The translations under genes were made by a program, and so were the position numbers. Positions 8,268 to 15,801 of a stretch of 19,002 nt of DNA are shown here, in pieces. Within the stretch, counting starts at the first letter, position 1; each line of letters begins with the position of its first letter. The notes below the pieces were generated by a model, which was not told where the DNA came from, did not search any database, and saw only the letters and a program-made list of their open reading frames with translations. The DNA lies in the NCBI GenBank assembly GCA_045617525.1, contig JAZLIT010000088.1:1-19002 (forward strand), written 5' to 3'. This stretch comes from JAZLIT01 sp045617525 (GTDB taxonomy: Bacteria > Bacillota > Bacilli > Bacillales_A > Planococcaceae).

Positions 8268-8271
8268 CACC

Positions 8272-8880
8272 TCAATACGACACTAAAAATAACATTAAAT
8301 AGCCTACGATTAGTAGGAAAACTATAATTATTTGTATAAAAATTGTAAATAATGCTTTCCCAATTGAAAAACGATGTGCTTCAGCAACCGCAGCCACTGT
8401 ATTCACAAAGCTCCAAATTGAAAACACCATACTTCCAATACCCGCAATCGAGCCAATACTCGTTACCTTCACCAAACTATCCGAGGAGTAAAAAAATGAT
8501 TGTGGTTCAAAAATCATCCACGCTAATGCAAAAGGTAATGCTCCAAATAAAGGAATACCTACTACCGACATCGCCCTGAACATTTCCTTAAATGTAGCAG
8601 TCCCACTCACAATTTTCCCCAAAAGCCACATAAATAATGCAACCAATCCAACAGATATAAATCCTACAACTGGTGAAAATACAACCAATAAGATTAAGAG
8701 TAGCCCTACCGATAACGTTGGATAAATATCAGTTTGCGCTGAATTTACTATAGAAGTTGCAATTGTAGTTATTGAAATCAAAAAAACCAAATACTTCCTA
8801 CTCGCATGTTCAATCATATGGCGAGCAGTTAACTTAGGATGCATCCACCCTTCTTTTAACGGTTCAAATTTAGTGCTCAT
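8272..8880 (-). CDS. YIP1-family membrane protein
   Basis: A 202-residue integral membrane protein. After a basic, soluble N-terminal stretch (about 1-28, with PKLTARHMIE, a motif often seen before the membrane part of bacterial Yip1-domain proteins), there are about six hydrophobic segments near 31-48, 56-72, 74-90, 105-121, 145-165 and 177-200. The layout fits the Yip1 domain, which in bacteria has no established function. The start at 8878-8880 (MSTKFEPLKEGW) follows AGGAGG; an ATG seven codons upstream has none. Transcribed alone, convergent with proC. It could be any small polytopic protein of this class; the family call rests on general pattern. Confidence 0.7.
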   Translation of the reverse strand: MSTKFEPLKEGWMHPKLTARHMIEHASRKYLVFLISITTIATSIVNSAQTDIYPTLSVGLLLILLVVFSPVVGFISVGLVALFMWLLGKIVSGTATFKEMFRAMSVVGIPLFGALPFALAWMIFEPQSFFYSSDSLVKVTSIGSIAGIGSMVFSIWSFVNTVAAVAEAHRFSIGKALFTIFIQIIIVFLLIVGYLMLFLVSY

Positions 8881-8941
8881 TAAAGTCCTCCTATATTTCA
8901 CTTTATGTAACTCCCTAGGCTTTTAAAATAGTAAGCCAATC

Positions 8942-8972
8942 ATTATACGAATTAAATAAAAAAGTATTTCAA
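8942..8972 (-). promoter_or_regulatory. Candidate sigma-A promoter for the YIP1 gene, with a dyad downstream
   Basis: On the minus strand TTGAAA (8967-8972), 19 bases, TATAAT (8942-8947). Both boxes are good but the spacer is long. A GGCTT-N10-AAGCC inverted repeat (8918-8937) lies just downstream of the expected start point and could be an operator or hairpin. Confidence 0.45.
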
Positions 8973-9027
8973 GGACAGTCGTCATTTCACCTATATGGAA
9001 TTATTATCTGTTTAATTAAAATAATTA

Positions 9028-9056
9028 TTGCGAATAATTTACCTATTCTGTATAAT
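9028..9056 (+). promoter_or_regulatory. Sigma-A promoter of the carboxynorspermidine operon
   Basis: TTGCGA (9028-9033), exactly 17 bases, and a perfect TATAAT (9051-9056). The start point near 9063 gives a leader of about 52 bases. It also shows that the in-frame codons from 9028 to 9114 are not translated and supports the TTG start at 9115. Confidence 0.8.
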
Positions 9057-9114
9057 CAATCTTGTTTTACAAAAAAAACACAAAATACTATTTATTAGGG
9101 AGCGTGACAAGGAA

Positions 9115-10350
9115 TTGGGTAAAGCCTTGATTATTGGAGCTGGCGGTGTAGCTAGCGTTGTCGTACACAAATGTGTACAAAACTCAGAGGTATTTGAAGA
9201 GATTATGATCGCAAGTCGAACAAAATCTAAATGCGATGCTTTGAAGGAGAAGTTAGACGGTGGGAAAACCATCATTCATACTGCACAGGTGGATGCTGAC
9301 AATACCGAAGAACTAATCGAACTAATCAACGGATTTAATCCAGATGTGGTAATTAATGTAGCCTTACCATATCAAGACTTAACAATTATGGATGCATGTT
9401 TAGCAACAAAAACGAACTACGTGGACACTGCGAACTACGAGCCGTTAGATACTGCTAAATTCGAATATAAATGGCAATGGGCTTATAAAGAGCGCTTTGA
9501 AGAAGCTGGTATTACAGCTCTTCTAGGTTCAGGCTTTGACCCAGGTGTGACAGGTGTATTCACTGCACATGCGCAGAAACATCACTTCGATGAAATTCAT
9601 TACATCGATATCGTAGATGCAAATGGTGGTGACCACGGTCTTCCATTCGCCACAAACTTCAATCCTGAAATTAACATTCGCGAAATTACAGCGAACGGTC
9701 GTTTCTGGAAAGAAGGAGAATGGATTGAAACAAAGCCGCTTGAACACAAAATGGTGTACAACCTTCCTGAAATCGGTGAAAAAGATTGCTATCTTCTTTA
9801 CCATGAAGAATTAGAATCTTTAGCAAAAAACATCAAAGGTTTAAAACAAATTCGCTTCTGGATGACGTTTGGTCAAAAATATTTAACACACTTAAACGTT
9901 CTTGAAAACGTCGGAATGACTTCAATCGAGCCAATCGAATTCCAAGGGCAAATGATCCAACCTATTCAGTTTTTAAAAGCTGTTTTACCTGATCCTGCAA
10001 CGCTTGGTCCACTTACTGTTGGAAAGACCAACATCGGATGTATCGTTCGCGGACTTAAAGATGGCAAAGAAAAAACATATTACGTTTACAACATTTGCGA
10101 CCATCAAGCTTGTTACCGCGAAGTTGGCTCACAAGCGATTTCTTATACAACAGGTGTACCTGCAATGATTGGTGCAATGCTTGTGATGAACGGCGAATGG
10201 CAAAAACCAGGTGTATGGAATGTTGAAGATTTCAATCCAGATCCATTCATGGACGCATTAAATATATGGGGTTTACCATGGATTGAAACTGAAAATCCAG
10301 AACTAGTGGACTTAGAATTCACATCGCAAGCAACTGTCGGAGCTAAATAA
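9115..10350 (+). CDS. Carboxynorspermidine/carboxyspermidine dehydrogenase (saccharopine dehydrogenase family)
   Basis: Condenses L-aspartate semialdehyde with putrescine or 1,3-diaminopropane and reduces the imine to carboxyspermidine or carboxynorspermidine, the first step of the route known from Vibrio and Campylobacter. The 411-residue product starts with a Rossmann motif, KALIIGAGGVAS, followed by NVALPYQD and GSGFDPGVTGVF, characteristic of the saccharopine-dehydrogenase-like fold. Length agrees with characterised enzymes. The start is inferred as TTG at 9115 (MGKALIIG): homologues begin there and the promoter rules out earlier codons. The ribosome binding site is imperfect (GGGAG at 9098-9102, or AAGGAA too close), so initiation may be modest. 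nspC follows after two bases, fixing the pathway. Diamine specificity cannot be read from the sequence. Confidence 0.9.
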   Translation: MGKALIIGAGGVASVVVHKCVQNSEVFEEIMIASRTKSKCDALKEKLDGGKTIIHTAQVDADNTEELIELINGFNPDVVINVALPYQDLTIMDACLATKTNYVDTANYEPLDTAKFEYKWQWAYKERFEEAGITALLGSGFDPGVTGVFTAHAQKHHFDEIHYIDIVDANGGDHGLPFATNFNPEINIREITANGRFWKEGEWIETKPLEHKMVYNLPEIGEKDCYLLYHEELESLAKNIKGLKQIRFWMTFGQKYLTHLNVLENVGMTSIEPIEFQGQMIQPIQFLKAVLPDPATLGPLTVGKTNIGCIVRGLKDGKEKTYYVYNICDHQACYREVGSQAISYTTGVPAMIGAMLVMNGEWQKPGVWNVEDFNPDPFMDALNIWGLPWIETENPELVDLEFTSQATVGAK

Positions 10351-10352
10351 GC

Positions 10353-11492
10353 ATGAAAACAATCGATTGGAAACAAGCTCCTTCTCCAAGTTTCGTGGTA
10401 GATGAGCGCTTACTCACAAAAAACTTAGAACTACTTAAATCAGTTCAAGATCGCACCAACTGTGATATATTACTTGCACTTAAAGGGTTTTCAATGTGGT
10501 CGACATTTCCACTTGCTCGTAACTACCTAAAAGGCATTACATCGTCTTCATTATTTGAAGCACGTCTCGGCTTTGAAGAGTTCGGCAAGGAAGTGCATGC
10601 GTACGCACCAGCATACGCAGACCACGAAATCGATGAGTATTTACAGTACATTGACCATATTGTATTTAATTCTTTCGATCAATTAGCACGTCATAAGGCA
10701 AAAGTACAAGCGAAGGACAAGCATATTTCAATCGGATTGCGTGTAAACCCAGGCTACTCCGAAGTTGAAACACCGCTTTACGACCCTTGTTACGTGAACT
10801 CTCGCTTAGGTATTCCTTTCGAAAGCTTCCGCCCCGACGAGTTAGACGGCGTTGAAGGCATCCACTTCCATGCGATGTGTGAGCAAGGCTCCGATGTACT
10901 TGAGCGAATTTTAATTCGTTTCGAGGAAAAATACGGCGAATACTTACATCAAATGAAATGGATTAACTTCGGCGGCGGCCACCATATTACTCGGGTTGAT
11001 TACGATGTAGAACTATTAGTGAAGCTGATTAATCGCATTCAAGATACGTATGATGTAAAGGTTATTTTAGAGCCTGGCGAAGCAATTGCATTAAATACAG
11101 GCTATCTAGTAGCAACTGTCCTTGATACAATCCATAACGGTATGGAATTAGCCATTTTAGATACATCTGCTACATGCCATATGCCAGACACGCTTGAAAT
11201 GCCTTACCGCGCAATGATACTCGGCTCTGGTTTACCGAACGAGAAAAAATATACTTACCGATTAGGTGGTATGACTTGCCTAGCTGGGGATATCATTGGG
11301 GATTACTCATTCGATGAGCCATTAAAAGCTGGAGATACACTCGTATTTACCGATATGGCGCATTACACGATGGTGAAAACACATATGTTTAATGGTGTGA
11401 ATTTACCAAGTATTTGCCTTTACAACGATGAAGATGGCGTAAAAGTAATTCGTTCATTCCAATACGAAGACTACCGTAACCGCTTATCTTAA
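10353..11492 (+). CDS. nspC: Carboxynorspermidine/carboxyspermidine decarboxylase
   Basis: A PLP enzyme of the alanine racemase-fold (group IV decarboxylase) family that removes the carboxyl group to give norspermidine or spermidine. The 379 residues match NspC length. Visible landmarks are the PLP lysine Lys44 in LALKGF, the glycine loop GGGHH at 207-211 that holds the cofactor phosphate, EPGEA at 240-244, and the active-site Cys309 in MTCLAGD, which in this fold acts across the dimer. It begins two bases after the dehydrogenase stop, with GGAG about 11 bases upstream, so the pair is an operon and probably translationally coupled. Both genes are slightly richer in GC and in optimal codons than the accessory genes to the right. 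Related meso-diaminopimelate decarboxylases are less likely given the partner gene. Confidence 0.93.
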   Translation: MKTIDWKQAPSPSFVVDERLLTKNLELLKSVQDRTNCDILLALKGFSMWSTFPLARNYLKGITSSSLFEARLGFEEFGKEVHAYAPAYADHEIDEYLQYIDHIVFNSFDQLARHKAKVQAKDKHISIGLRVNPGYSEVETPLYDPCYVNSRLGIPFESFRPDELDGVEGIHFHAMCEQGSDVLERILIRFEEKYGEYLHQMKWINFGGGHHITRVDYDVELLVKLINRIQDTYDVKVILEPGEAIALNTGYLVATVLDTIHNGMELAILDTSATCHMPDTLEMPYRAMILGSGLPNEKKYTYRLGGMTCLAGDIIGDYSFDEPLKAGDTLVFTDMAHYTMVKTHMFNGVNLPSICLYNDEDGVKVIRSFQYEDYRNRLS

Positions 11493-11502
11493 ATAGAAAT
11501 CG

Positions 11503-11540
11503 AAAAAACCGATATGTCTGATCAACATATCGGTTTTTCT
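11503..11540. terminator. Bidirectional terminator between nspC and the GGDEF gene
   Basis: A 14-base-pair perfect stem, AAAAACCGATATGT (11504-11517) with ACATATCGGTTTTT (11525-11538), and a seven-base loop. T tracts follow on both strands. It lies 11 bases past the nspC stop and 11 before the convergent stop at 11551. Confidence 0.9.
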
Positions 11541-11550
11541 ATATATATAA

Positions 11551-12972
11551 TTAATATAGCGTTAATTGTTTACGTCCACTTTCTTTCGAACGATATAGGG
11601 CTTCGTCTGCCTCTGCAAATAAATCTTCAAAAGGTATATACTCCCCCTGTGCTGAATGAGAAATCCCCATGCTAATCGATAAATTAAATACTCGCTTATT
11701 GTATTTGACTTCAAACTTATCTATCCCCATATAAATTGATCGAATTGCATTAAGCCCTATTTCAACATCACTAGTACGATGAATAATGACAAATTCATCT
11801 CCACCATAACGCGCTAGAAACATCGTCTCTTTATCAATCAATTCCATGCAATATGCAGAGAGCTGCTTTAAAATTTCATCACCTGTTAGATGACCATACG
11901 TATCATTAATCGTTTTAAAATAGTCGATATCAAATACACAGCAAATAATTGCATCGTTATTCATTGGCGCATTATTCAGCCATAAGGAAGTTTGTTCGAT
12001 TAAGTATTTTCGATTATAGATACCTGTTAAATTATCAATTTCAGTAAGTTTACGCATATCCTCGTAATCTCTCTTCGTCAATTCACTATGGAAACTTTTT
12101 TCGCGGCTTTCCTTTAGATTTTCGATATAACCTTCATAAACTTGAACTAATAAATCCTTATCATTTAAAGCCTTACATATATCAATGAGTAGTACATACA
12201 AATCTTCCTCAGAGAAATATTGTTCCGTCCCTTTTAAAAGTTCTAAGCCATTTATTGCATATTTATAAGCTTGTTCATATTCATTCGCTTTCAAGCAATA
12301 TTTAGCATAGTATTCAAAATACAAAGAGTGTGTCACCGGATAGACACCCAACATCGGATGTGTCGTCACATAATTTAACAATACTTTAACACGCTCTAAA
12401 TCGCCCATAGCTAAATAAATATTTATTTCAACCAAATAGAGCTCTATATAATTGATATCATCATCACTCATATATGACAAATAATACTTTGCTTCTTTTA
12501 AAGCCTCTAACGCAACCTCAAATTTCAAAAGTTGCGACGCTACAATTGCAACATGCTTCTTTGCCGAAATAAATTTAATATATAATTTATTTTTCAGCGC
12601 ATCTTCCCCTGCTAAATTGTAGTATTTAATTGCTTTTTCAGAATTCCCTTTATACATATATTGCAGCCCAAGTAGAGGGAAATAGTCTGTCCGTACAATA
12701 GGAAGTTGATACTGCTGGCATAAATGCTCATATTGATTCGTAAGTTCAAACGCAACTTTTAAATTACCTAAATTATAGTGGCAAAGCGCACTGGTTATAT
12801 GGCATTTTAATAATGACCGATAGTCTCCAAGCAGTTCATAATCATTAATTAACACTTGGAGTTTTTGTAGACATTCCTCAAATTGAAGCTTAATCTTTAA
12901 TGCTTCTACCTCCTTAAAAAGTGCATCTGCATCTACCTTTAAGACATCACGTTTTTCTTCGCTCAGTATCAC
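11551..12972 (-). CDS. Diguanylate cyclase with N-terminal TPR-like sensor region
   Basis: Predicted to make cyclic di-GMP from two GTP. Of 473 residues, about 1-290 form helical pairs of TPR type (for example YMYKGNSEKAIKYYNLA), and 305-473 are a GGDEF domain with LTGIYNRKYL, the metal-binding Asp348 in FDIDYFKTIND, YGHLTGDEIL, and an intact GGDEF motif at 390-394, so catalysis should be possible. The RxxD inhibitory site normally just before the motif is missing (KETM occupies that place), so product inhibition of the usual kind is unlikely. There are no membrane segments; it should be cytosolic. The start is GTG at 12970-12972 after GGGGGG (12981-12986), eight bases away. TPR repeats imply control by a protein or peptide partner, but none is identifiable here. 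Confidence 0.92.
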   Translation of the reverse strand: MILSEEKRDVLKVDADALFKEVEALKIKLQFEECLQKLQVLINDYELLGDYRSLLKCHITSALCHYNLGNLKVAFELTNQYEHLCQQYQLPIVRTDYFPLLGLQYMYKGNSEKAIKYYNLAGEDALKNKLYIKFISAKKHVAIVASQLLKFEVALEALKEAKYYLSYMSDDDINYIELYLVEINIYLAMGDLERVKVLLNYVTTHPMLGVYPVTHSLYFEYYAKYCLKANEYEQAYKYAINGLELLKGTEQYFSEEDLYVLLIDICKALNDKDLLVQVYEGYIENLKESREKSFHSELTKRDYEDMRKLTEIDNLTGIYNRKYLIEQTSLWLNNAPMNNDAIICCVFDIDYFKTINDTYGHLTGDEILKQLSAYCMELIDKETMFLARYGGDEFVIIHRTSDVEIGLNAIRSIYMGIDKFEVKYNKRVFNLSISMGISHSAQGEYIPFEDLFAEADEALYRSKESGRKQLTLY

Positions 12973-13065
12973 CCTACTTACCCCCCTCTAACTACAACAT
13001 AGTACAAATCGATTATTTTTATTAATTTCCGAACTTTTTTTCCAAATTAAAACAAACTATAACTA

Positions 13066-13094
13066 ATTATATGAAATATTCCCTATTTTTTCAA
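13066..13094 (-). promoter_or_regulatory. Sigma-A promoter for the GGDEF gene
   Basis: On the minus strand TTGAAA (13089-13094), exactly 17 bases, and perfect TATAAT (13066-13071). The leader would be about 87 bases. I see no recognisable c-di-GMP riboswitch in it. Confidence 0.7.
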
Positions 13095-13346
13095 TATACA
13101 AAATATTATTTTTTTACCAATAAAATTTACTTTAATTGGAATAATTATATTTTCCCTATCAACACTCAAGTAAGCACCTTTCCCTTTCAGCAAGCAAGAG
13201 AATACGCCTTTATGACTATAGATTGAAGTGTGGACGTGCTTGGCTATTTTAAAGTTTACCTAATAATAATTTCATCACAGGCATATATATGATAATTGAT
13301 GGAGGGATGACAAAATAATGATTTACGAGTAAACCACCCACATTCA
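13095..13346. other. Intergenic stretch without a confident gene
   Basis: Between the two divergent promoters there is no start codon with a credible ribosome binding site and a long frame. On the minus strand, 13083-13259 is open for 58 codons and contains the peptide HTSIYSHKGVFSCLLKGKG; it has no ATG and its end overlaps the GGDEF promoter. It may be a remnant, a dispersed intergenic repeat or chance. A short TAAGCAC/GTGCTTG inverted match spans much of it. Confidence 0.35.
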
Positions 13347-13376
13347 TTGTAAGGATTATTCCTAGAATTTTCTAAT
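13347..13376 (+). promoter_or_regulatory. Candidate sigma-A promoter for cbpA
   Basis: TTGTAA (13347-13352), 18 bases, TCTAAT (13371-13376). The -10 matches five of six, the -35 four of six. The leader would be about 70 bases. Confidence 0.4.
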
Positions 13377-13453
13377 TTAGGTATCCATTTTATGTATTTT
13401 AGTATTACAATAAGGAAAAGTGTTATATTTTAACATTCAAAGGAGGAAAATCC

Positions 13454-14101
13454 ATGTTAGTTAAACAAAAGCACGTAAAAAAAAGCGAAGTAACAACTGT
13501 TTCCACTACAGATAGCGGACAGATTGCTCTAGATCAATTGAACTCTTCAGGCTTTCGTTGTATTCCTGTTTTAAGCGAAGACGGTAAACATTTCTTTGGA
13601 AACATTTATAAGGTTACCTTACTAGAACGCTTAGTTGAGCATGGAAATCTTGATTTAGAAGTCGGTCAATTAGCCCAGGATCATGATGGCCACATCTCAG
13701 AAGAAAGTTCATTTTACGAGATTTTCCAGTCAATTAAACTCCTTCCATACTTAGCGGTCTTAAATTCAAGTGGAGAGTTTTCTGGTATTATGACACACGC
13801 ACGTGTATTTGAACTTTTAGAAGAAGCATGGGGATATAAAACAGGTAGCTGTTCTTTAACAATTGCACTCCCTGACGCTGAAGGAATTTTAATTAAAGTA
13901 CTTACTAAAATCAAAAAGCATGCAGCAGTGCATTGTATTTTCTCACTTGACGATGACAGCACATACTTCCGCCGCGTCCTAGTTACGCTAACAAAAGGCG
14001 CAACAGCGGATATTGTTTCTTTAATTGAGGCAGATCTATCAAAAGTCGGCGCTCGTATTATCGATACCGAAGTGTTTGACCCTGCAAGCTTTAACGAATA
14101 A
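13454..14101 (+). CDS. cbpA: CBS-ACT protein, probable cyclic di-AMP-binding protein CbpA
   Basis: A 215-residue cytosolic protein with no enzymatic motif. It has two CBS repeats (about 7-60 and 72-125; GFRCIPVLSEDGKHFFGNI and LPYLAVLNSSGEFSGIM are typical nucleotide-cleft strands) followed by an ACT-like domain (about 130-205, beginning SLTIALPDAEGILIKVL). This order matches CbpA, found as a c-di-AMP-binding protein in Listeria, whose downstream role is not settled. Nucleotide specificity is inferred from architecture, since other CBS-ACT proteins bind AMP or ATP. The ATG follows AAAGGAGG (13439-13446). It stands alone, divergent from the GGDEF cyclase across about 480 bases, with its own terminator. 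Confidence 0.78.
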   Translation: MLVKQKHVKKSEVTTVSTTDSGQIALDQLNSSGFRCIPVLSEDGKHFFGNIYKVTLLERLVEHGNLDLEVGQLAQDHDGHISEESSFYEIFQSIKLLPYLAVLNSSGEFSGIMTHARVFELLEEAWGYKTGSCSLTIALPDAEGILIKVLTKIKKHAAVHCIFSLDDDSTYFRRVLVTLTKGATADIVSLIEADLSKVGARIIDTEVFDPASFNE

Positions 14102-14111
14102 AAGAAAACAG

Positions 14112-14160
14112 AAAACCAGAGCTATTCTAAAGAATCCATAGAATAGACTCTGGTTTTATT
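14112..14160 (+). terminator. Terminator after cbpA
   Basis: AAAACCAGAG (14112-14121) with CTCTGGTTTT (14148-14157), extended inside by CTATTCT/AGAATAG with one bulged A, then TTTATTT. It begins 10 bases past the stop. It could also act weakly for the minus-strand gene ending at 14210. Confidence 0.85.
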
Positions 14161-14209
14161 TATTGTTATATAATAAAGAATCCGCATTTCTTATTCCATG
14201 AAACCGAGT

Positions 14210-14917
14210 TCAAGATTTGCAACAGGAGCACGTGCCCTCAGAGTCATCGTATTTATCATGGAGACGATTCCACTGATAAGGTTGCGTTTGCGGCACCCAT
14301 TCAGGTGAATCTTCCCAATCTTCCTGCCGCCCGAACGGCGTTAGATCAAGGTAACTCCAGTTAGTCCCCAAATGTTCAACCCCTCGAGCACCCGTTGAGT
14401 ATGTCAGGAAAATCTGCTCCTTATCGCGATAAAAGACACTGCAGAGGTGTGTTTCTCCACCTTCCGTAGTTGCCCCAAAGTCGTAATTAAATTCATTCTC
14501 AAATGAGGAATACCAAGGTATTGTCCATCCCATTCGCTTCTTAAACGGTTCAATCTTCTTGACAGGAGCACGAGAAATCAAGACTAAGGATGTATCTCGT
14601 GCCTGCAAATGAGCCGGATGCCCCATATTATCAACTACCATTGAACAACCATCACATCCCTCTGACCAATCAGGATCAAACATAAAGTGATAAACAATAA
14701 GTTGGCGGCGTCCATCGAATAGATCCATTAGGTTCACTGCTCCATTTGACCCCTCAAAAACGTATTCTTTTTCGACCTTAACCATTGGTAGCCTGCGACG
14801 ATCGGCAGCTAATGCGTCTAACGCGCGAGTTTGCTCCTTCTCCTTAACGAGTAGTCTCTCGCGTTCAACTTGCCACTCCTCCCACGATACGATTTTTGGT
14901 TCACTCTTTTCAGACAT
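14210..14917 (-). CDS. DUF899-family thioredoxin-fold protein
   Basis: A 235-residue predicted cytosolic protein with the DUF899 layout: an N-terminal SWEEW helical stretch, then LIVYHFMFDPDW followed by a CxxC-type motif, Cys88-Asp-Gly-Cys91, and the C-terminal block WSYLDLTPFGRQEDW. The family is thioredoxin-like and often annotated as a dithiol oxidoreductase, but no substrate is established. Unusually the protein also ends CSCCKS, giving three more cysteines (230, 232, 233) that could bind metal or exchange disulfides with the CxxC. I start at the ATG at 14915-14917 (MSEKSEP), eight bases after AAGGAG; an ATG six codons earlier overlaps that site. It is visibly richer in GC and in CGC/GCC codons than its neighbours, consistent with horizontal transfer. 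Confidence 0.85.
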   Translation of the reverse strand: MSEKSEPKIVSWEEWQVERERLLVKEKEQTRALDALAADRRRLPMVKVEKEYVFEGSNGAVNLMDLFDGRRQLIVYHFMFDPDWSEGCDGCSMVVDNMGHPAHLQARDTSLVLISRAPVKKIEPFKKRMGWTIPWYSSFENEFNYDFGATTEGGETHLCSVFYRDKEQIFLTYSTGARGVEHLGTNWSYLDLTPFGRQEDWEDSPEWVPQTQPYQWNRLHDKYDDSEGTCSCCKS

Positions 14918-14951
14918 CCTCTTTTCTCCTTCCATGGGTTAATGTTATTTT

Positions 14952-14969
14952 ATGATACCTTGCATGCAA
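14952..14969 (-). promoter_or_regulatory. TTGCATGCAA palindrome upstream of the DUF899 gene
   Basis: A 10-base perfect palindrome (14960-14969) lies directly upstream of a TATCAT hexamer (14952-14957, minus strand) that could be a -10 box. This is where a repressor or activator site would be expected, but I find no good -35 and no known regulator match. Confidence 0.25.
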
Positions 14970-15040
14970 CACAGTCTTTTCTTGTGAGTTCTTCGCGATT
15001 GCACCCTATCCTATAAAGTCACACTTTTAACCAACTCGAA

Positions 15041-15739
15041 TTAGACTTTTTTAAACAGGCAAACAATAAAATCTTCGAGACCAAATTCATTATGATATAA
15101 ATTGTTGTACTGCATATCACGTATCTCAATTTCTTGAAAATCCGAAAAAAGCATTTGTAATTTGTCTCTAGAATAGCCTAAACCACCATGTAAACTTCGA
15201 TCAATATAATATTGTTTGTCAGATAACGCTGATCCTCCGTACTTTCCATTTTCTTTGAATGCACTGATTGAAAAATAACCATTATTCTTTAAATATTTGT
15301 TGATAAATTGAATGTAGGATACTCTTCGATGCGGTGATAAGTGATGAAAACAACCAGAATCATATATGTAATCAAAATTTTGTGATTCCAACTTTAAGTT
15401 AAAGATGTTTTCACAAATAAATGTAATGTTTACATTTTGGACATCAGCTTGCTCCTTTGCCCAATCGATTGCTTGTTGTGATAAATCTACAGCAGTTACA
15501 GTACAACCTTTTTGAGCTAAATGAATAGCGTTTCTTCCATTACCACAACCAATTTCTAGTACATTGCGTGGTTGAATCATTTCACTGTCCATATACTTTA
15601 CTAAATGTTCGTCTGGGCTATCGCAAAAGAACGGGATATTTTTTTCTTTATCTTGATAAAATGTATCCCAAAATTCAGTAGGCTCCTTTAATAAAGAATC
15701 GAGTAATTCGTATAAGTCATCATTATTTTTAACTAACAT
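15041..15739 (-). CDS. Class I SAM-dependent methyltransferase
   Basis: A 232-residue soluble enzyme with the SAM-binding Rossmann fold: motif I NVLEIGCGNGR at 59-69, the acidic ribose-binding residue in TAVDLS, the DYIYDSGCFHHLSPH post-II/IV region, and LKNNGYFSISAF after it. The N-terminal FWDTFYQDKEKNIPFF stretch resembles small-molecule methyltransferases annotated near TehB or thiol/tellurite-type enzymes; the substrate cannot be read from the sequence. The ATG is seven bases after GGGAGG. A promoter with a flanking inverted repeat lies upstream. I find no strong terminator between it and the DUF899 gene 120 bases downstream on the same strand, so read-through is possible. Confidence 0.85.
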   Translation of the reverse strand: MLVKNNDDLYELLDSLLKEPTEFWDTFYQDKEKNIPFFCDSPDEHLVKYMDSEMIQPRNVLEIGCGNGRNAIHLAQKGCTVTAVDLSQQAIDWAKEQADVQNVNITFICENIFNLKLESQNFDYIYDSGCFHHLSPHRRVSYIQFINKYLKNNGYFSISAFKENGKYGGSALSDKQYYIDRSLHGGLGYSRDKLQMLFSDFQEIEIRDMQYNNLYHNEFGLEDFIVCLFKKV

Positions 15740-15764
15740 AATACTACCTCCCTTTTATAATATA

Positions 15765-15801
15765 AATTGTAATATAAAGGAAGTAATCTATTGTTACAAT
15801 T
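15765..15801 (-). promoter_or_regulatory. Methyltransferase promoter within an AATTGTAA inverted repeat
   Basis: On the minus strand TTGTAA (15794-15799), exactly 17 bases, TATATT (15771-15776). AATTGTAA (15765-15772) and TTACAATT (15794-15801) are perfect 8-base inverted copies lying over the -10 and the -35, as an operator might. Confidence 0.45.

Noticed and set aside
9028..9114. N-terminal extension of the carboxynorspermidine dehydrogenase beginning at 9028
   Set aside because: The region is the promoter itself (-35 at 9028, TATAAT at 9051), and homologues begin at MGKALIIG; the TTG at 9115 is the likely start.
13095..13453. A c-di-GMP riboswitch between the GGDEF gene and cbpA
   Set aside because: I looked for the conserved GEMM-type core on both strands and did not see it.
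15015..15027. AAAGT/ACTTT hairpin as terminator of the methyltransferase gene
   Set aside because: Only five base pairs, all weak, and no T run follows on the minus strand.
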